Assembly: GCA_903813345.2 (NCBI GenBank) | Contig: CAIIXF020000012.1 | Span: 6,967,615-7,031,614, forward strand | Direction of reading: 5' to 3' | DNA length: 64,000 bases | Origin: Owenia fusiformis | Taxonomy: Eukaryota; Annelida; Polychaeta; Sabellida; Oweniidae | Shown here: in pieces, positions 34,251 through 44,894 of the stretch | Position numbering within the stretch: position 1 is the stretch's first letter | Layout: every line of letters starts with the position of its first letter | Position numbers and translations under genes: made by a program | Notes under the pieces: generated by a model | Seen by the model: the letters and a program-made list of their open reading frames with translations, nothing else | Databases searched by the model: none | What the model was told of the DNA's origin: nothing

Positions 34251-35859
34251 ATCTGTTATTGGCCATCAATAAACTATATTTATATTGTGAGCATTTATGG
34301 GTTTTGATAACAATAGGCTTTATTCACGTATAATTAATCAAATTTCATATTGTATCATGTTGGCTAAATCGTTTCAAGTGAAGAATTAAGAACTGTAATC
34401 GGTGTTTGCTTAGTTTGAGTCAGGGAACAAAATGTAATCAGACGGACAGATTAATTAATATTTGTTTTGATAAATGAGTATTATAGGTTATAGGCAGTAT
34501 CATGGGAACCAAGTAATCGTGTATAGGATTATTTTTTGTTTACTTCGGAATTGAGTGAACCATGTGTAGTTTTAAAAACAAGGATCAATAAATACATCAA
34601 TCAAGATGACATATTAGAAATCTATTTTTGACTGGACAAATTCTTGTTCTCGAATGTCAAACAGAACCTTCATTATCTTTATTCATTTGGAATTTTGATT
34701 TGAATTATTTCAATCAAACGTGTGTTGATGCTCCAAGCTAATACTATTAATTGACAAATTGTTTGGCTAGACATTATGTACTTATATATCTATATGTTAC
34801 ATATTTATTTTGTATTCAATTCGAATTCTGTTCACTCGCACTCCTTAAACCACCCCCACCCCTTGGCTACGGGTATAAGTACTTTCGGCACACGGAGAGA
34901 ATAACATTAGAATTCTGCAATGCAACTACATGTAATAAGAGAGACCTAAAATGAAAATAATGTAATGTAAAAATAAACAATTGTAGTCCATCACAAAGTT
35001 CATTTATTTCATAAAAGCGTCAAGGGACAATGCCTATAAACACTAAGATAAACAAATTAACTTCCGCAGAAACATCCTGTAGTGGAAAAAACAAATGACT
35101 TCATAATGGATTAGAATAGCCAGTCTGTCTAATTGTATAATATATTAGATACATTTTAAATTCCTTTATACTTCTTATCACAGACAGGTTGATCATTTTA
35201 TTTAGACAAGAGATTGTATTCCAGTAGTGTCATTTGTAATTAGCCCTTTGAAGTTTAATCAGTCACGATAATCAGTTGGTCGGTTATTCAGTAAAGAAAA
35301 AAGTGATTATCGCAAGGCCATGCCTGTTGCCATTGTATCTAGCATTGAAAAGTTATAATTAGGTCAGGATCAGACTGTGTCTGGTTATTAATGATTATTC
35401 TAAAAAATTAATCGCTGATTATTATGTGTTAATTCCAACCTGTTTGTCTAGTGGAATATATCATACACTCACTCGAGTATAAACACGATATACAGAATGA
35501 CCCATTATATAACCTCATAATATCTTGGAATGCAGGTCTTATATTCCGATATTCAAATTTTGATTTTGAAATATATTTTTCAAAAGTTAATAATTTCAAT
35601 ATTTTAAGGAGGCATTCCAGTCTTTCCAAACATGTTTTGGAAACTCAATCATTGAATGCCTTTTGACATCATTTGATGTCTTAGGTCATAAGGAATACAT
35701 GACTTTAACATGGGCATTCAATACCTTATGTTTTTTAGTGAAGTACTATATTGTTGACTTATGAGACATAAAGAATCTCAACTGCAACATGAAAAGAAAT
35801 AATGTATTAGATTATCAGTTCATCAGTATTTGTAATGTATGTAACCTGTGTAGTTGTAC
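34251..35859. other. Intergenic, nothing recognised
   Basis: AT-rich; short ORFs at 34,751, 35,429 and 35,451 overlap on both strands and have no domains. Confidence 0.5.
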
Positions 35860-35998
35860 TTAAATGTGAAAAAAGTCCTGGCTTTTTTAAAGAAATGCTC
35901 GACAATCTTCTAAAACATTATAGAAAAAATGAATATACTTTGTGAATGAATCAAGATGTCAAACTGATGCCAATAATGAGCAATCCAATAACCATCAC
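35860..35998 (+). pseudogene. Family X fragment
   Basis: Matches 44,940-45,080: reads MLDNLLKHY-like and NQDVKLMP(I)MSNPITIT fragments with breaks. It abuts the left edge of duplicated segment A, so family X DNA lies at the junction. Confidence 0.6.
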
Positions 35999-36174
35999 AT
36001 GTTATTCATTCTTCTGCCATAAATGATAAAATTTCTAATGCATTTGGCTAATTTGATTTTTTAAAGATTAATCTTCATTTCGCTAAAATTTCCCGCGCTA
36101 AAACCCCCTAAAATTGAAAAATGGCTAAAATTTCTGGTGTCATAATTACCCGTTTTACAGTATCTAGAAAAAAC

Positions 36175-36420
36175 ATGGACAGTCTACTACAGCTGATGCA
36201 GAAAACACAGTTCTTACCATCCACACATGCCAGATTGGCACACAAAACAATAGCTTAAAGTGGTAGCTAAAGTTGGAGCCTGGTTAATTAGACCATCAGC
36301 TTTTATACGGACATGTATGAATAATCACTATTATTCTGACCATTCACCACATTGCACTACTGCATTAGAGCAGCAATTGAACATTTATTCTTAAATGGCC
36401 AATTACGGACAATGAAAAAA
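36175..36420. repeat. Repeat Y, copy
   Basis: About 240 bp starting near GACAGTCTACTACAGCT and including GTTCTTACCATCCACAC and TTAGACCATCAGC. Other copies begin near 37,205, 44,490, 46,764, 47,805 and 55,180. Non-coding. Confidence 0.85.
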
Positions 36421-36665
36421 AATAACTAAAATACACATATTTGACAATGTCAAAGGTGAAAGCATACTTTGATAGGCTATTCAGCCCATCTACTCGTAAA
36501 AAATATTCTCTTTGTTTCAATTTCATTTTGAACAAAATCCACAGATAAGCTGAAAATCAAATAGCTAACATCGAACACAAGAAGATGTAATGTGATACAA
36601 GTTACACGAAAGATGATATCCATGAATCAACAAATCAAGCCAACAGAACACCATCACTTTATTAA

Positions 36666-37035
36666 TTGATGAAAAGAAACACTGTATTGGCCAATTTAAC
36701 CTCAAGCCAACCCAATGGACTAGGTGTGTTTACTAAGAATACTTTTCTTCCAAATGTGAAAGTGTGCTGTGGAGAAAAAAATGAAACTCATACACTGTCA
36801 ATGTGTACATGTTTTCAAAACCAATGGGAGAGGGTACATTATAATACAGTAAATGCATCACATGTAATACAAAGTGTATGGTGAATAAAAAAAACAAAAT
36901 TGAAATGGAGATGATTTACACTGTCAATGTTTACATGTTTTCAAAACCAATGGGAGAGGGAACAATTTAGTACAGTTAAAGCATCACTTGTAATACAATG
37001 TGTTTGGTGAATAAAAAACAAAATTGAAAGGGAGA
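36666..37035. repeat. Local tandem duplication near the RNTVLANL ORF
   Basis: The passage ACACTGTCAATGT...TTTTCAAAACCAATGGGAGAGG is present at about 36,795 and about 36,918. A 72-codon frame at 36,666 recurs in B (47,260) and near 55,690 but has no domain and is probably non-coding repeat DNA. Confidence 0.7.
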
Positions 37036-38178
37036 TTTTCTACAATGCTGTCAATTTTGATTTGGTTTATTCTGCAAAAAATCAATGTACAAGGGACTCT
37101 CTAAATACGTGAGGTACCACTATCCCCCTTATATGGCACTAGTTTGTACATTTTATAAACACAAATTATATATTAAGATGGAAATAATGAAGTCTGCCAT
37201 GTGTGTTTTCCTTGCATAGTTCTTACCATCCACACGTGCCAAATTGACACACAAAGCAATAGATTAACACAGAGCTAAAGTTGAAGCCTGATGAATAAGA
37301 CCATCAGCTCTTATATGGACATGTAGGAATAATCACTATTATTCTGACCATTCACCAAACTGCATTAGAGCTGCAACTGGACATTTATTCTTAAAGGACC
37401 AAAGACAAACAATGAAAAATAATAACTAGAGTACCTATATTTATTGTGATGATCCTCTCATCACTCAGTACATTGCAATGGGATTGTTAGAGGGTTGTTG
37501 CACTGTTTCCTCTGATTTCACTATCTAGTATAGTTACTCTATAATCTGTGCTGTATTTTAATCTAGCCTGTGTAAAATTCTTTAAGATCTTGCAAAGGGT
37601 TGTTTATACCGGTCAGCTTTTGCCCTCAAATCAAATTATGAGAGCCTTTTTCTAATCCTTCATTTCCTTAAACAGGATCTTAAATTGTTTTCATCATACA
37701 TATAATTATATTATGTTAAAATTATAACAGTGTAACAGTATTAGTAATAGTTTATAATTTTTGTTTTTAAGCAGCTAATGTAGAGACCCACCCTGTATAT
37801 AGCTATTTATAATATCATATTTAATCAGTGTGTGCCCCTTTAATATCTATAATCAGTATCTAATCACATCATGTCCCTTTAACATGATCATTTTATTTCA
37901 AGACGTAGGCCTGGACCATCGTATCAGAGCCAGTATATTTATAGAAAAAACCTATTTGTCATTGTAAAACGCTGAATTTGCAGTCTCAACTTTGCGTCAC
38001 TTTTCAAAGTGACATCATTTTTTAGTATTACCTCATAATTCTTGTCCAATAAGCTGCTCTTTTTGCCCTTCTTACTACCTTACGTAGCCCTAAAAATCTT
38101 GGTAATATCACATTTTAAGTAACATTACATACATTTCTCCCTACGTCATCCCAAAGATTACGTATGTCCATTTGTCAC
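37036..38178. other. Non-coding repeat DNA upstream of the promoter in copy A
   Basis: Contains a second repeat Y copy (about 37,205-37,440). The rest is non-coding and matched in copy B (47,630-48,778). Confidence 0.6.
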
Positions 38179-38186
38179 TATATAAA
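38179..38186 (+). promoter_or_regulatory. TATA box, copy A
   Basis: TATATAAA, conserved in copy B at 48,779-48,786. It is followed 25-45 bp on by a plausible start region (CCTGCACAGCTGAAC) and then by an exon with a GTAAGT donor at 38,361. Confidence 0.65.
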
Positions 38187-38318
38187 CAAGTGTATTTTGC
38201 GGATTCCATGTAACAATTCCTGCACAGCTGAACTCGAGATCTCCTATCTTCTGCTAAACGCACTCAGCGCTCGCTAGACGTTACTTTCAGCTAAAAAGAA
38301 AACGCTCTGAAGTCATCC

Positions 38319-38360
38319 ATGGATGCAGTTTTGGACACGCGTAGGGGTGTCGACGTTTGG
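38319..38360 (+). other. First exon tail or upstream ORF ending at a GTAAGT donor
   Basis: ATG at 38,319 opens 14 codons (MDAVLDTRRGVDVW; copy B MDVVLDTLRGVDVW) up to GTAAGT at 38,361. No downstream acceptor in phase 0 gives a long frame into the next ORF, so this may be an upstream ORF in a 5' exon rather than a protein N terminus. Confidence 0.4.
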
Positions 38361-38794
38361 GTAAGTTAACTACAGTACTGTATAGAAATCTATAAGCACT
38401 TATTAGAGAAGTGGAGAGATTTAAGACAGTAATTGAATCGTAATTGAACTTTGAGGAAACATTTTGAAACTTTCATTTTTCCCGCACATATTTTCTAACG
38501 GTGTTATCTGCAGTCTGTAAGAGTTGAACGAGATTGGGAGTTTGTCTCAATAATCCCATATGCTGGGAAAGGTTCAAGATAGTACAGAATAGAGATTCAC
38601 GTTATCAATCAAAGGGAATTATTGATCAAAATAAAATCATAACTTTGGGAAAAGCAGACGACTTAGTCACGTGATCACCTACGTCACTTTTGAAGTCTAG
38701 ATTCTTTCATTGAAACTTGAACATCTTAGTGGATTATTGTATCCTAGACGGCTTTTAACTTGAACTTGATCATAATTGATGATAAGAAGAACCG

Positions 38795-39191
38795 ATGGAG
38801 GATGCAACAATTGTAAAATCTGTGGTGGAAGCTCAAGAAGAACCAATGGAGGTCGAAGAAAGTAGTGCAAAGAGGAAGAGAGAAGAGAATAATGAGGGAA
38901 AGAGGTAACAACATCGTGTTAATCTGCAAGTCACTATTATAATTCACTTTAAACATTTTTAAAATTCAAACACAATTGAATGCGCCTGTGTGTCCCGCTG
39001 TGTGTATTACCAGTCTACTTTATCACTAGCTGATACATGAAACGTTGTATAGATGTTGTGTTATTCGAACAATTCATTAAATACCATTTACAAATATAAA
39101 TTAAATTAAAAGCTTGACATTAATGCTAAATTTTTTGATTTATTTATATATTTTCAGAAAGAAACCAAGAATGTTGTCCAGGTTGGAGTGA
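38795..39191 (+). CDS. Small acidic/basic nuclear-like ORF, two exons, copy A
   Basis: ATG at 38,795 starts an acidic segment (MEDATIVK..., EEPMEVEESS) followed by a basic, bipartite NLS-like stretch (KRKREENNEGKR). A GTAACA donor at 38,905 and a TTTTCAG acceptor before 39,158 join in phase 2 to KKPRML, then stop at 39,191. In copy B the second exon stays open for about 30 more codons (EVGVSPRTVKL...), but the first exon is frameshifted. The ancestral gene was thus probably longer and both copies are damaged. The function is unknown. It lies downstream of the TATA box and upstream of the zinc-finger exons, and could be their 5' part or a separate gene. Confidence 0.45.
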
Positions 39192-39410
39192 GTCCAAGAA
39201 CTGTCAAATTACATGTAAATTGTTCAAGGGAATAAATCCAAGAAGAGTATACACTTGGCGTTGTTGTTGTTTATAATTGATATTTACTGATTGTTATAAT
39301 TTAATACTTAAATTACAGTTAATTCAGTGTAGTGTGATCAAGTGTATATAACAAGAGTTAAACTTTTGCCCTTGTTTCATTCACCGTCAGTCAGCTTACC
39401 AAAATGCAAC

Positions 39411-41580
39411 ATGGATAATGATCAGGAATGTGATTTACGTAATCTGAAATATACAACAAATTTAAAACTTAAAACACACAAATATAGAGTTCATAGAATA
39501 GAAAAGTTATTTCAATGTAAAGTTAGCGCTAAATTTTATAACATAAGAAACAGTTTAATCGCTCATACATTATCATCTCACGCAAAAAAGGTTCACAAAT
39601 GCAGAATATGTGACAAAACCTTCAAAAGAAATCATAACATAACTGTGCATATAAAAACTGTACATGGTAAGTAAATTACTTTCAATAAATTACTTTCAAT
39701 GATATAATTCTCTGATAAGAGATCGAAGAAATTGTTCAGTGCAAAGTTTGCGCTAAATTTTACAATATCAAAATAGTTTGATGTTTGATATCAACACACG
39801 CCGATAAGGGAGCATTCCAAAAGATCAATGTCAGATAATTAACTGTATTTGAATAGTTAGGGGTGGAGAGGGGGTCGCTAACCTTAAAAGTAAGCTTTCA
39901 TGACTTTGAATATTTATAAAAATTAACTGAGTTGTACATATAGTGTAACCGTCGAAAAACGCATATCACATTTATGAGGTAAAGAGGGGAAGGGTTACAC
40001 ATTAACTATTCAAATACAGTTAATTATCTGACATTGAACTCCTGAGATGCTCCCAAGATTTAAAAATAGTAAAATATGAGAAAAAACACACTATGAATGT
40101 GCGCATGCAAACTGATCAACACACAAACAACTAATACATTTGTCATATTTGATTTTTTGAAGGAAAACTTAAAGGGAAAAGGTTGAGTGGAATAAGTGGT
40201 AAGTACTAATCAAATTGTGGAACAGGCTATTGAATTTGTTTATTTGGTCCGACACTGTCTAATTAATATAAGTTTGGAAATGTTGATTATAAAAGCCAAT
40301 GATTGGTAATCAGATACATAAAACCATATCAAATTATTTTTAAGAGGGAAAAGATGAGAAAAAGACAAAACAATCATCATCATCACAAGAAAATAGTAAG
40401 ATCAATTCATTTTTAAAGTGACAGTATGTCACAATTAATGTTTAAAGTTTAACATTGGAATTTTAAGAACCAATTAAATAACAAACAAATTAAATTTAAT
40501 GCAATTAAAAGTTTTGTGAAGTGAGTGTGAGGGGGGTGACGTGTTATTGTCGTCGGACACCAGTCATTAATTCTGACCAATCGTGTGACTTCTAGGTTTT
40601 AAACGTCAGTTATCTGATACCATCTGGTATACCATCTTCATTCGTTACATTTATTTGTGAATACAAACAGCATCGAAGATATTCTTCTTGCAGGACATTA
40701 CATTATATTTGTATTCTCTATACGATATTTATTAAACTTTTTATTACACATTTAAATTTCAAGTCCGTCCTGCAGATAAAAGGAGATATACGTTAAAATA
40801 AAGGAGTGGAATAAGATCCAGAATAACATTGAAGCAGATTGTTGTCCTTTATCGAGGAATATTATTTGCGGTGAGTACATTATCATTACTCCTGCACATA
40901 TCCATATTATTTACATTTTCTTACGCGAGCTGCAGATAATGGAAATGAAAAAAGTACTGATTTTTGGACATTCGCTGGTCCATTGGCAAGGGAAAAAATA
41001 TCCTTCAAATTTGAAATTGAATACAAGTGAATTCAGTGTACAATTTCGTGGAGTGCGTGGGGGTAGTCTTTTCTGGAAGCCGTCTGACAATAAACGTTTT
41101 CCAGAACACTACAGCTTCATAAACAATTCATGTATCTAATTACTAAGTCATATTTTATTCATTTATTGTTTTACTAATCATAAATGCATATTCTTTTTAA
41201 TCTTATTACGACAACAGTACATTTGTTTTGAAGGTAATAATCCATCAATGAAGGAAATTGAAAGTACGGTGAATTCCTTCGATCTAGATAAAGATGGTTA
41301 GTCAGTTAACTTATAGCCTGATATTTGATCAAACATAAAGTTTTATTGATATTGAAGAAATGTAAACTCTTACCAAAATCAGCTTCAAGTTGTAGTGATA
41401 AAAAAGTAACGTTACTCTAAATATATTATAATAATGTGTAATAATATAGATTAATATTTATAAATCTAATCTATCGTTATTTTTGATTCAGATGATGTTC
41501 AAGCAGTAGCAGCAGCGGGATGTAGTGATAGAATTGATCAGGAATTTCATAACCTATTGAATGACTTGCCGGGTATTTAA
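39411..41580 (+). CDS. C2H2 zinc-finger protein, five exons, copy A
   Basis: Exons at 39,411-39,666, 40,163-40,198, 40,345-40,395, 41,234-41,296 and 41,492-41,580 join through GT-AG introns that are all phase 1, giving a 164-aa protein. Exon 1 carries three C2H2-like fingers, the last intact (CRICDKTF...HITVHIKTVH). In the first two, one zinc cysteine each is changed compared with copy B (CDLR for CDLC; CKVSAKF for CKVCAKF). Later exons give a basic linker, a Ser-run (KQSSSSQEN) and an acidic C terminus ending NDLPGI. Donors are GTAAGT, GTAAGT, GTAAGA and GTTAGT. It is likely a nucleic-acid-binding nuclear protein; the lost cysteines suggest decay. Confidence 0.7.
40939..41139 (+). pseudogene. 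SGNH-hydrolase N-terminal fragment from a Ngaro-like element
   Basis: A 66-codon frame has VLIFGHSLVHW (block I, GHS) and RGVRGGSLF (block II glycines), aligning with the start of the SGNH ORF at 56,597, then stops. A GTGAGT donor (40,871) and a pyrimidine/CAG tract precede the ATG as in the full element. It lies in an about 640-bp segment (40,486-41,127) present only in copy A, inside intron 3 of the zinc-finger gene. Blocks III and V are missing. Confidence 0.65.
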
Positions 41581-41660
41581 AAACTGGACATTTTATGGAC
41601 AAGTGATTCTTAATGTAACCAGAGTCATTAAAATATAGTTATTCAACAACAGCATAGAGT

Positions 41661-42620
41661 CTACCAAATAGTCTTTAAAATGTTCCTTATCATTTCCTCC
41701 GTGGGTGTTGATGGGGTTATATCATCATCATCCCAATTTTTAGATGTCACATTCTCAATCAACTGATGATATTTGTCCCCCACTATTGTCATATTGAAAA
41801 AAGCAGCCAACCGAAAGGCGACACGTTCAATTTCAATATTGATAACTGCGCCTACATTGATATAGGATCCATCATCCATGCAGTCATGTTCCAGAAGATT
41901 GGGTGGGTTGATCCCGGCGACGCAATATCTACACGTTGGTTTACGGGATTTCTCACAAGCTAGTAGAAACCAATACGCGTACTTGACCATTTCTTCCTCT
42001 TGTAAAGGGATGAAACTATGATCCTCTATCATCATGGATGAACCATCGGAGCCCATAGCTAGTTTTAAATCGATACTAGCTATGGCTTTATCGAAAGCCG
42101 TCGTCCATTCACCGTACTCTATTGTACCATCTTCATTAGTCGTGCAAAGTCTGAAACATTTTATCTTCCCGTCATCATTTTCTGAAGAACGTTTCATACT
42201 TAGGTGTTGATCGATTTCGGGAATGTAACCAATCAATTTCTTCCATTCATCAAAGCCGATCTCGAGCAGCTTGAATTCGTCAACTTTTCTATTTTTGTCC
42301 AGGAAAATCAAGTGGACGAAATCAGGATTAATCGATAGAAGATTGTTCTTAGCCAAAACGATCGTTTTTGAATACGTTTTTGTCTCCATCCATCCATCTA
42401 TTGTATCAACTGCGGATTTCAGTTTTCTGTAGAGGTTCCTACTCATGAAATAATGCGTAGCAAAGTTCTTTTGTAGCTTGTAAGAAAACCCGTTCCTAGT
42501 GAAATCGCCATAGATTCCACCCAAACTATACGAGCATACGTTAAATTGTAGATTTGCGTCTAAAACCCAATTTGGTAAAATTGTTGGGCTTGAGTTGCTA
42601 GTGCTCGCTTCCGTCGACAT
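41661..42620 (-). CDS. Orphan protein (319 aa), convergent to the zinc-finger gene, copy A
   Basis: An intact frame from the MSTEAST start at 42,620 to a stop at 41,661. I do not recognise the family. Visible features: Ser/Thr-rich N terminus, a basic middle (SRNLYRKLKSAVDTIDGWME), a candidate zinc ligand set CRYC...LEHDC (C-x2-C-x13-H-x-C), hydrophobic helices after it (FRLAAFFNMT) and an acidic tail. No signal peptide. Its 3' end faces the zinc-finger gene's last exon 80 bp away. The duplicate in copy B is broken. The next upstream copy of its own N terminus (42,622-42,842) separates it from the TATA box. It could be a host lineage-specific gene or cargo of an unknown element. Confidence 0.6.
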   Translation of the reverse strand: MSTEASTSNSSPTILPNWVLDANLQFNVCSYSLGGIYGDFTRNGFSYKLQKNFATHYFMSRNLYRKLKSAVDTIDGWMETKTYSKTIVLAKNNLLSINPDFVHLIFLDKNRKVDEFKLLEIGFDEWKKLIGYIPEIDQHLSMKRSSENDDGKIKCFRLCTTNEDGTIEYGEWTTAFDKAIASIDLKLAMGSDGSSMMIEDHSFIPLQEEEMVKYAYWFLLACEKSRKPTCRYCVAGINPPNLLEHDCMDDGSYINVGAVINIEIERVAFRLAAFFNMTIVGDKYHQLIENVTSKNWDDDDITPSTPTEEMIRNILKTIW

Positions 42621-42621
42621 C

Positions 42622-42842
42622 TTAATCAACTGCGGATTTCAGTTTTCTGTAGAGGTTCCTACTCATGAAATAATGCGTAGCAAAGTTCTTTTGTAGCTTG
42701 TAAGAAAACCCGTTCCTAGTGAAATCGCCATAGATTCCACGCAAACAATACGAGCATACGTTAAATTGTAGATTTGCGTCTAAAACCCAACTTTGTAAAA
42801 TTGTTGAGCTTGAGTTGCTAGTGCTCGCTTCCGTCGACATCT
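42622..42842 (-). repeat. Tandem duplication of the orphan gene's first about 72 codons
   Basis: About 217 bp matches 42,400-42,620. The promoter-proximal copy starts MSTEASTSNSSSTILQSW and runs in frame to KLKSAVD, then stops at the junction, so a transcript from the TATA box would first meet a truncated ORF. Absent from copy B, so it arose after the large duplication or was lost there. Confidence 0.9.
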
Positions 42843-42885
42843 TAGTAGAGTTCAAGATATTGTGAAGAAAACATTGAAACAGTGG

Positions 42886-42894
42886 ATTTATATA
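42886..42894 (-). promoter_or_regulatory. TATA box of the orphan gene, copy A
   Basis: TATATAAAT on the minus strand, 45 bp ahead of the promoter-proximal ATG (42,840). The corresponding region is deleted in copy B. Confidence 0.6.
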
Positions 42895-43386
42895 GTTTGA
42901 GAAAATGACTGATAAGAATGGTCGAATGACTATGAAAATGACAGATTCAATGAAAAGATGACTGAAAGTATGTAACAATGATTGAACTCAAAACTACATT
43001 TATCAGAGAATGACCGAATCCTCGAATTGTGAAGTAGAATAACGATATCAGATGAGGATATCATATGTATGTATGTATATCAGTTGTCATATGATGACTG
43101 ATGTGCCACAAGCCCAGGAATAATTATATAGATATGTATATATCGGATGTTATATGACGACTGATGTGCCACCAACCAGGGGTTATGTAGGGGTTATGTA
43201 GAGTTTAAGTAGGAGTTTAATTAATTAATGAGTGAGCCATAGGCCCACGGGGTCGTTAAGACATCTTTCCACTACTGATACAAGAGGATCTCGAAAGGAT
43301 AATTAACATGTGTTCAAGCACGTGCACGTGGTAATCTTTGCGACTGGTCGAACGGACATCACAGACTGCGATTTGTTAATGAATAG
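42895..43386. other. Non-coding stretch between orphan gene and VNTR
   Basis: Contains two diverged copies of the passage ending GACTGATGTGCCAC (about 43,100 and 43,160). The sequence is largely missing from copy B. Confidence 0.6.
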
Positions 43387-43520
43387 GTCGCAGTTGCAGT
43401 CACTGCGACGTCGCAGTTGCAGTCACTGCGACGTCGCAGTTGCAGTCACTGCGACGTCGCACAGTGGTCGCAGTGTCTGCGAGGTCACACAGTGGTCGCA
43501 GTGTCTGCGAGGTCACAGTG
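43387..43520. repeat. VNTR of palindromic 23-bp units
   Basis: Three perfect 23-bp units (43,387-43,455), each with 8-bp arms GTCGCAGT/ACTGCGAC around a 7-nt loop, then two about 28-bp units with core GGTCGCAGTGTCTGCGAGGT. Copy B (53,427-53,482) has one unit of each. Confidence 0.95.
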
Positions 43521-43538
43521 ATTGCGATAGCTTGATGA

Positions 43539-43974
43539 ATGACCCCGCAGAGTGTTTCAAAAACTTATTCCCACAATGCTTTGAAAAGGCATATAGAGCA
43601 ACATCGTGAAATACCATCAAAATTTTCAAAAGTGAGTGCAGAAGTTAGCAAACACGTACAATATCCCAATCAAATCAAACATGACAAAAACAAAAGTGAA
43701 AGATTTGTTGACTTCAGAAATACCAGTAATACAAGGCATGTCTTGTGTCAGTGCTGGAGTTCCAGTTGCGGGCACAAGCAAGTCAAATCCAGGGAGGAAA
43801 AAAGTAAAATATCCATGTAAGGAATGTAAACTATCAGTCACTAATGACCAAGAGGGCATACAATGTGACAGGTGTAATCAATGGTTACATAAAAAATGTT
43901 GCCAAATTGATAATGAAGATGAGTGGGAAGATATATGCAAATCAGACAGTGATTATATATGCCATTATTGCTAA
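43539..43974 (+). pseudogene. PHD-finger ORF with SAP-like segment, copy A (frameshifted)
   Basis: The C-terminal frame (from 43,636) reads a helical SAP-like stretch LANTYNIPIKSNMTKTKV, then a complete C4HC3 PHD finger: CKEC, CDRC, WLHKKC, YICHYC. PHD fingers bind histone tails and are also common in ORF1 proteins and transposases of invertebrate elements. The N-terminal part (MTPQSVSKTY...) is in another frame because of a 2-bp loss near 43,635 relative to copy B. The Lys-rich linker (GRKKVKY) precedes the finger. No catalytic domain is seen. It may be a transposon protein or a truncated host gene. Confidence 0.65.
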
Positions 43975-44107
43975 AACATTAGAAAATTTTTGGGACGATG
44001 TTCAATTATCAAAAATTGTTGAAAAAAAGATATGGTCTAACCACATCCCTCCCTTATGAAGAAACTTGAGAAATGTTGATTTGCTGTTTATTTGATTACT
44101 TTACATA

Positions 44108-44490
44108 TTCCATAGAGTTGTTCCAGAATAAAATACTGTCAAGTATCCAACATACAATGTTTAATGTACTAAGTTAATGGAAACATTATTTGATTAATAA
44201 TTATGGCTGATTAATTAAAATTCAGCTCTTAACACTTGATACTTTAAAGGGAAATGTTGAAAAACAGGAAAATATTCTCTTTTGGTCTGAACTGTGACTG
44301 TGACTGCCATATTTGGCTGTTGTGGGCTGTTCCATCTTCCTTTTATATCCAGTCTCAGTCTTAGAAGCGACCCATAATTATCCTACTTGTTTTCAAAATG
44401 TATCTCTTCAAACCTGTACAGAACTTTACTGAAACAAAAAATATTATAAAACAGAGGAATAAATATAAATGGTGCATATCTGGAAAAAAC
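44108..44490 (+). pseudogene. Family X 3' end fragment between segments A and B
   Basis: From AAGTTAATGGAAACATTATT onward matches the 3' tails at 31,205, 45,400, 54,140 and 63,715. A 60-70 bp piece just before it (about 44,108-44,170) is inverted relative to copy B's edge. Confidence 0.65.
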
Positions 44491-44760
44491 ATGGACAGTC
44501 TACTACAGCTTATGCAGAAACTCAGTTCTTACCATCCACACATGCCAGATTGACACACAAAACAATAGCTTAAAGTGGTAGCTAAAGTTGAAACCTGGTG
44601 AATTAGAGCATCAGCTCTTATACGGACATGTATGCATAATCACAATTACTCTGACCGTTCTCCACATTGCACTACTGCATTAGAGCGGGAATTGAACATT
44701 TATTCTTAAATGGCCAATTACGAACAATGAAAAACAGTAACTAGAATACACATATTTGAC
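44490..44760. repeat. Repeat Y, copy
   Basis: Matches 36,175-36,420 over its full length. Confidence 0.85.
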
Positions 44761-44894
44761 AATGTCAAAGGTGAAACCATATTTTGATAGGCTATGCAGC
44801 CCATTTACTTATTTATTTATTTTCTCTTTGTTTCAATTTGAACAAAATCCACAGATGAAAATCAAATAGCTGACATATCGGGTACTCCTTCATA

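Larger units (their letters stand above)
36001..44107. repeat. Segmental duplication, copy A (8.1 kb)
   Basis: Collinear with 46,608-54,076. Left edge GTTATTCATTCTTCTGCC; right edge about TTGATTACTTTACATA. Identity is high throughout, broken by discrete indels: A alone has 40,486-41,127, an N-terminal duplication at 42,622-42,842 and about 500 bp at 42,830-43,330. B alone has the MITE at 49,683-50,515. Gene content is described separately. Confidence 0.93.

Noticed and set aside
36666-36884. 72-codon ORF repeated at 47,260 and partly at 55,690
   Set aside because: Lies in dispersed non-coding repeat DNA, length varies by frameshift between copies, no domain.
43310-43609. 99-codon ORF through the palindromic VNTR
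   Set aside because: Most of the peptide is the translated VNTR; the frame is not conserved in copy B.
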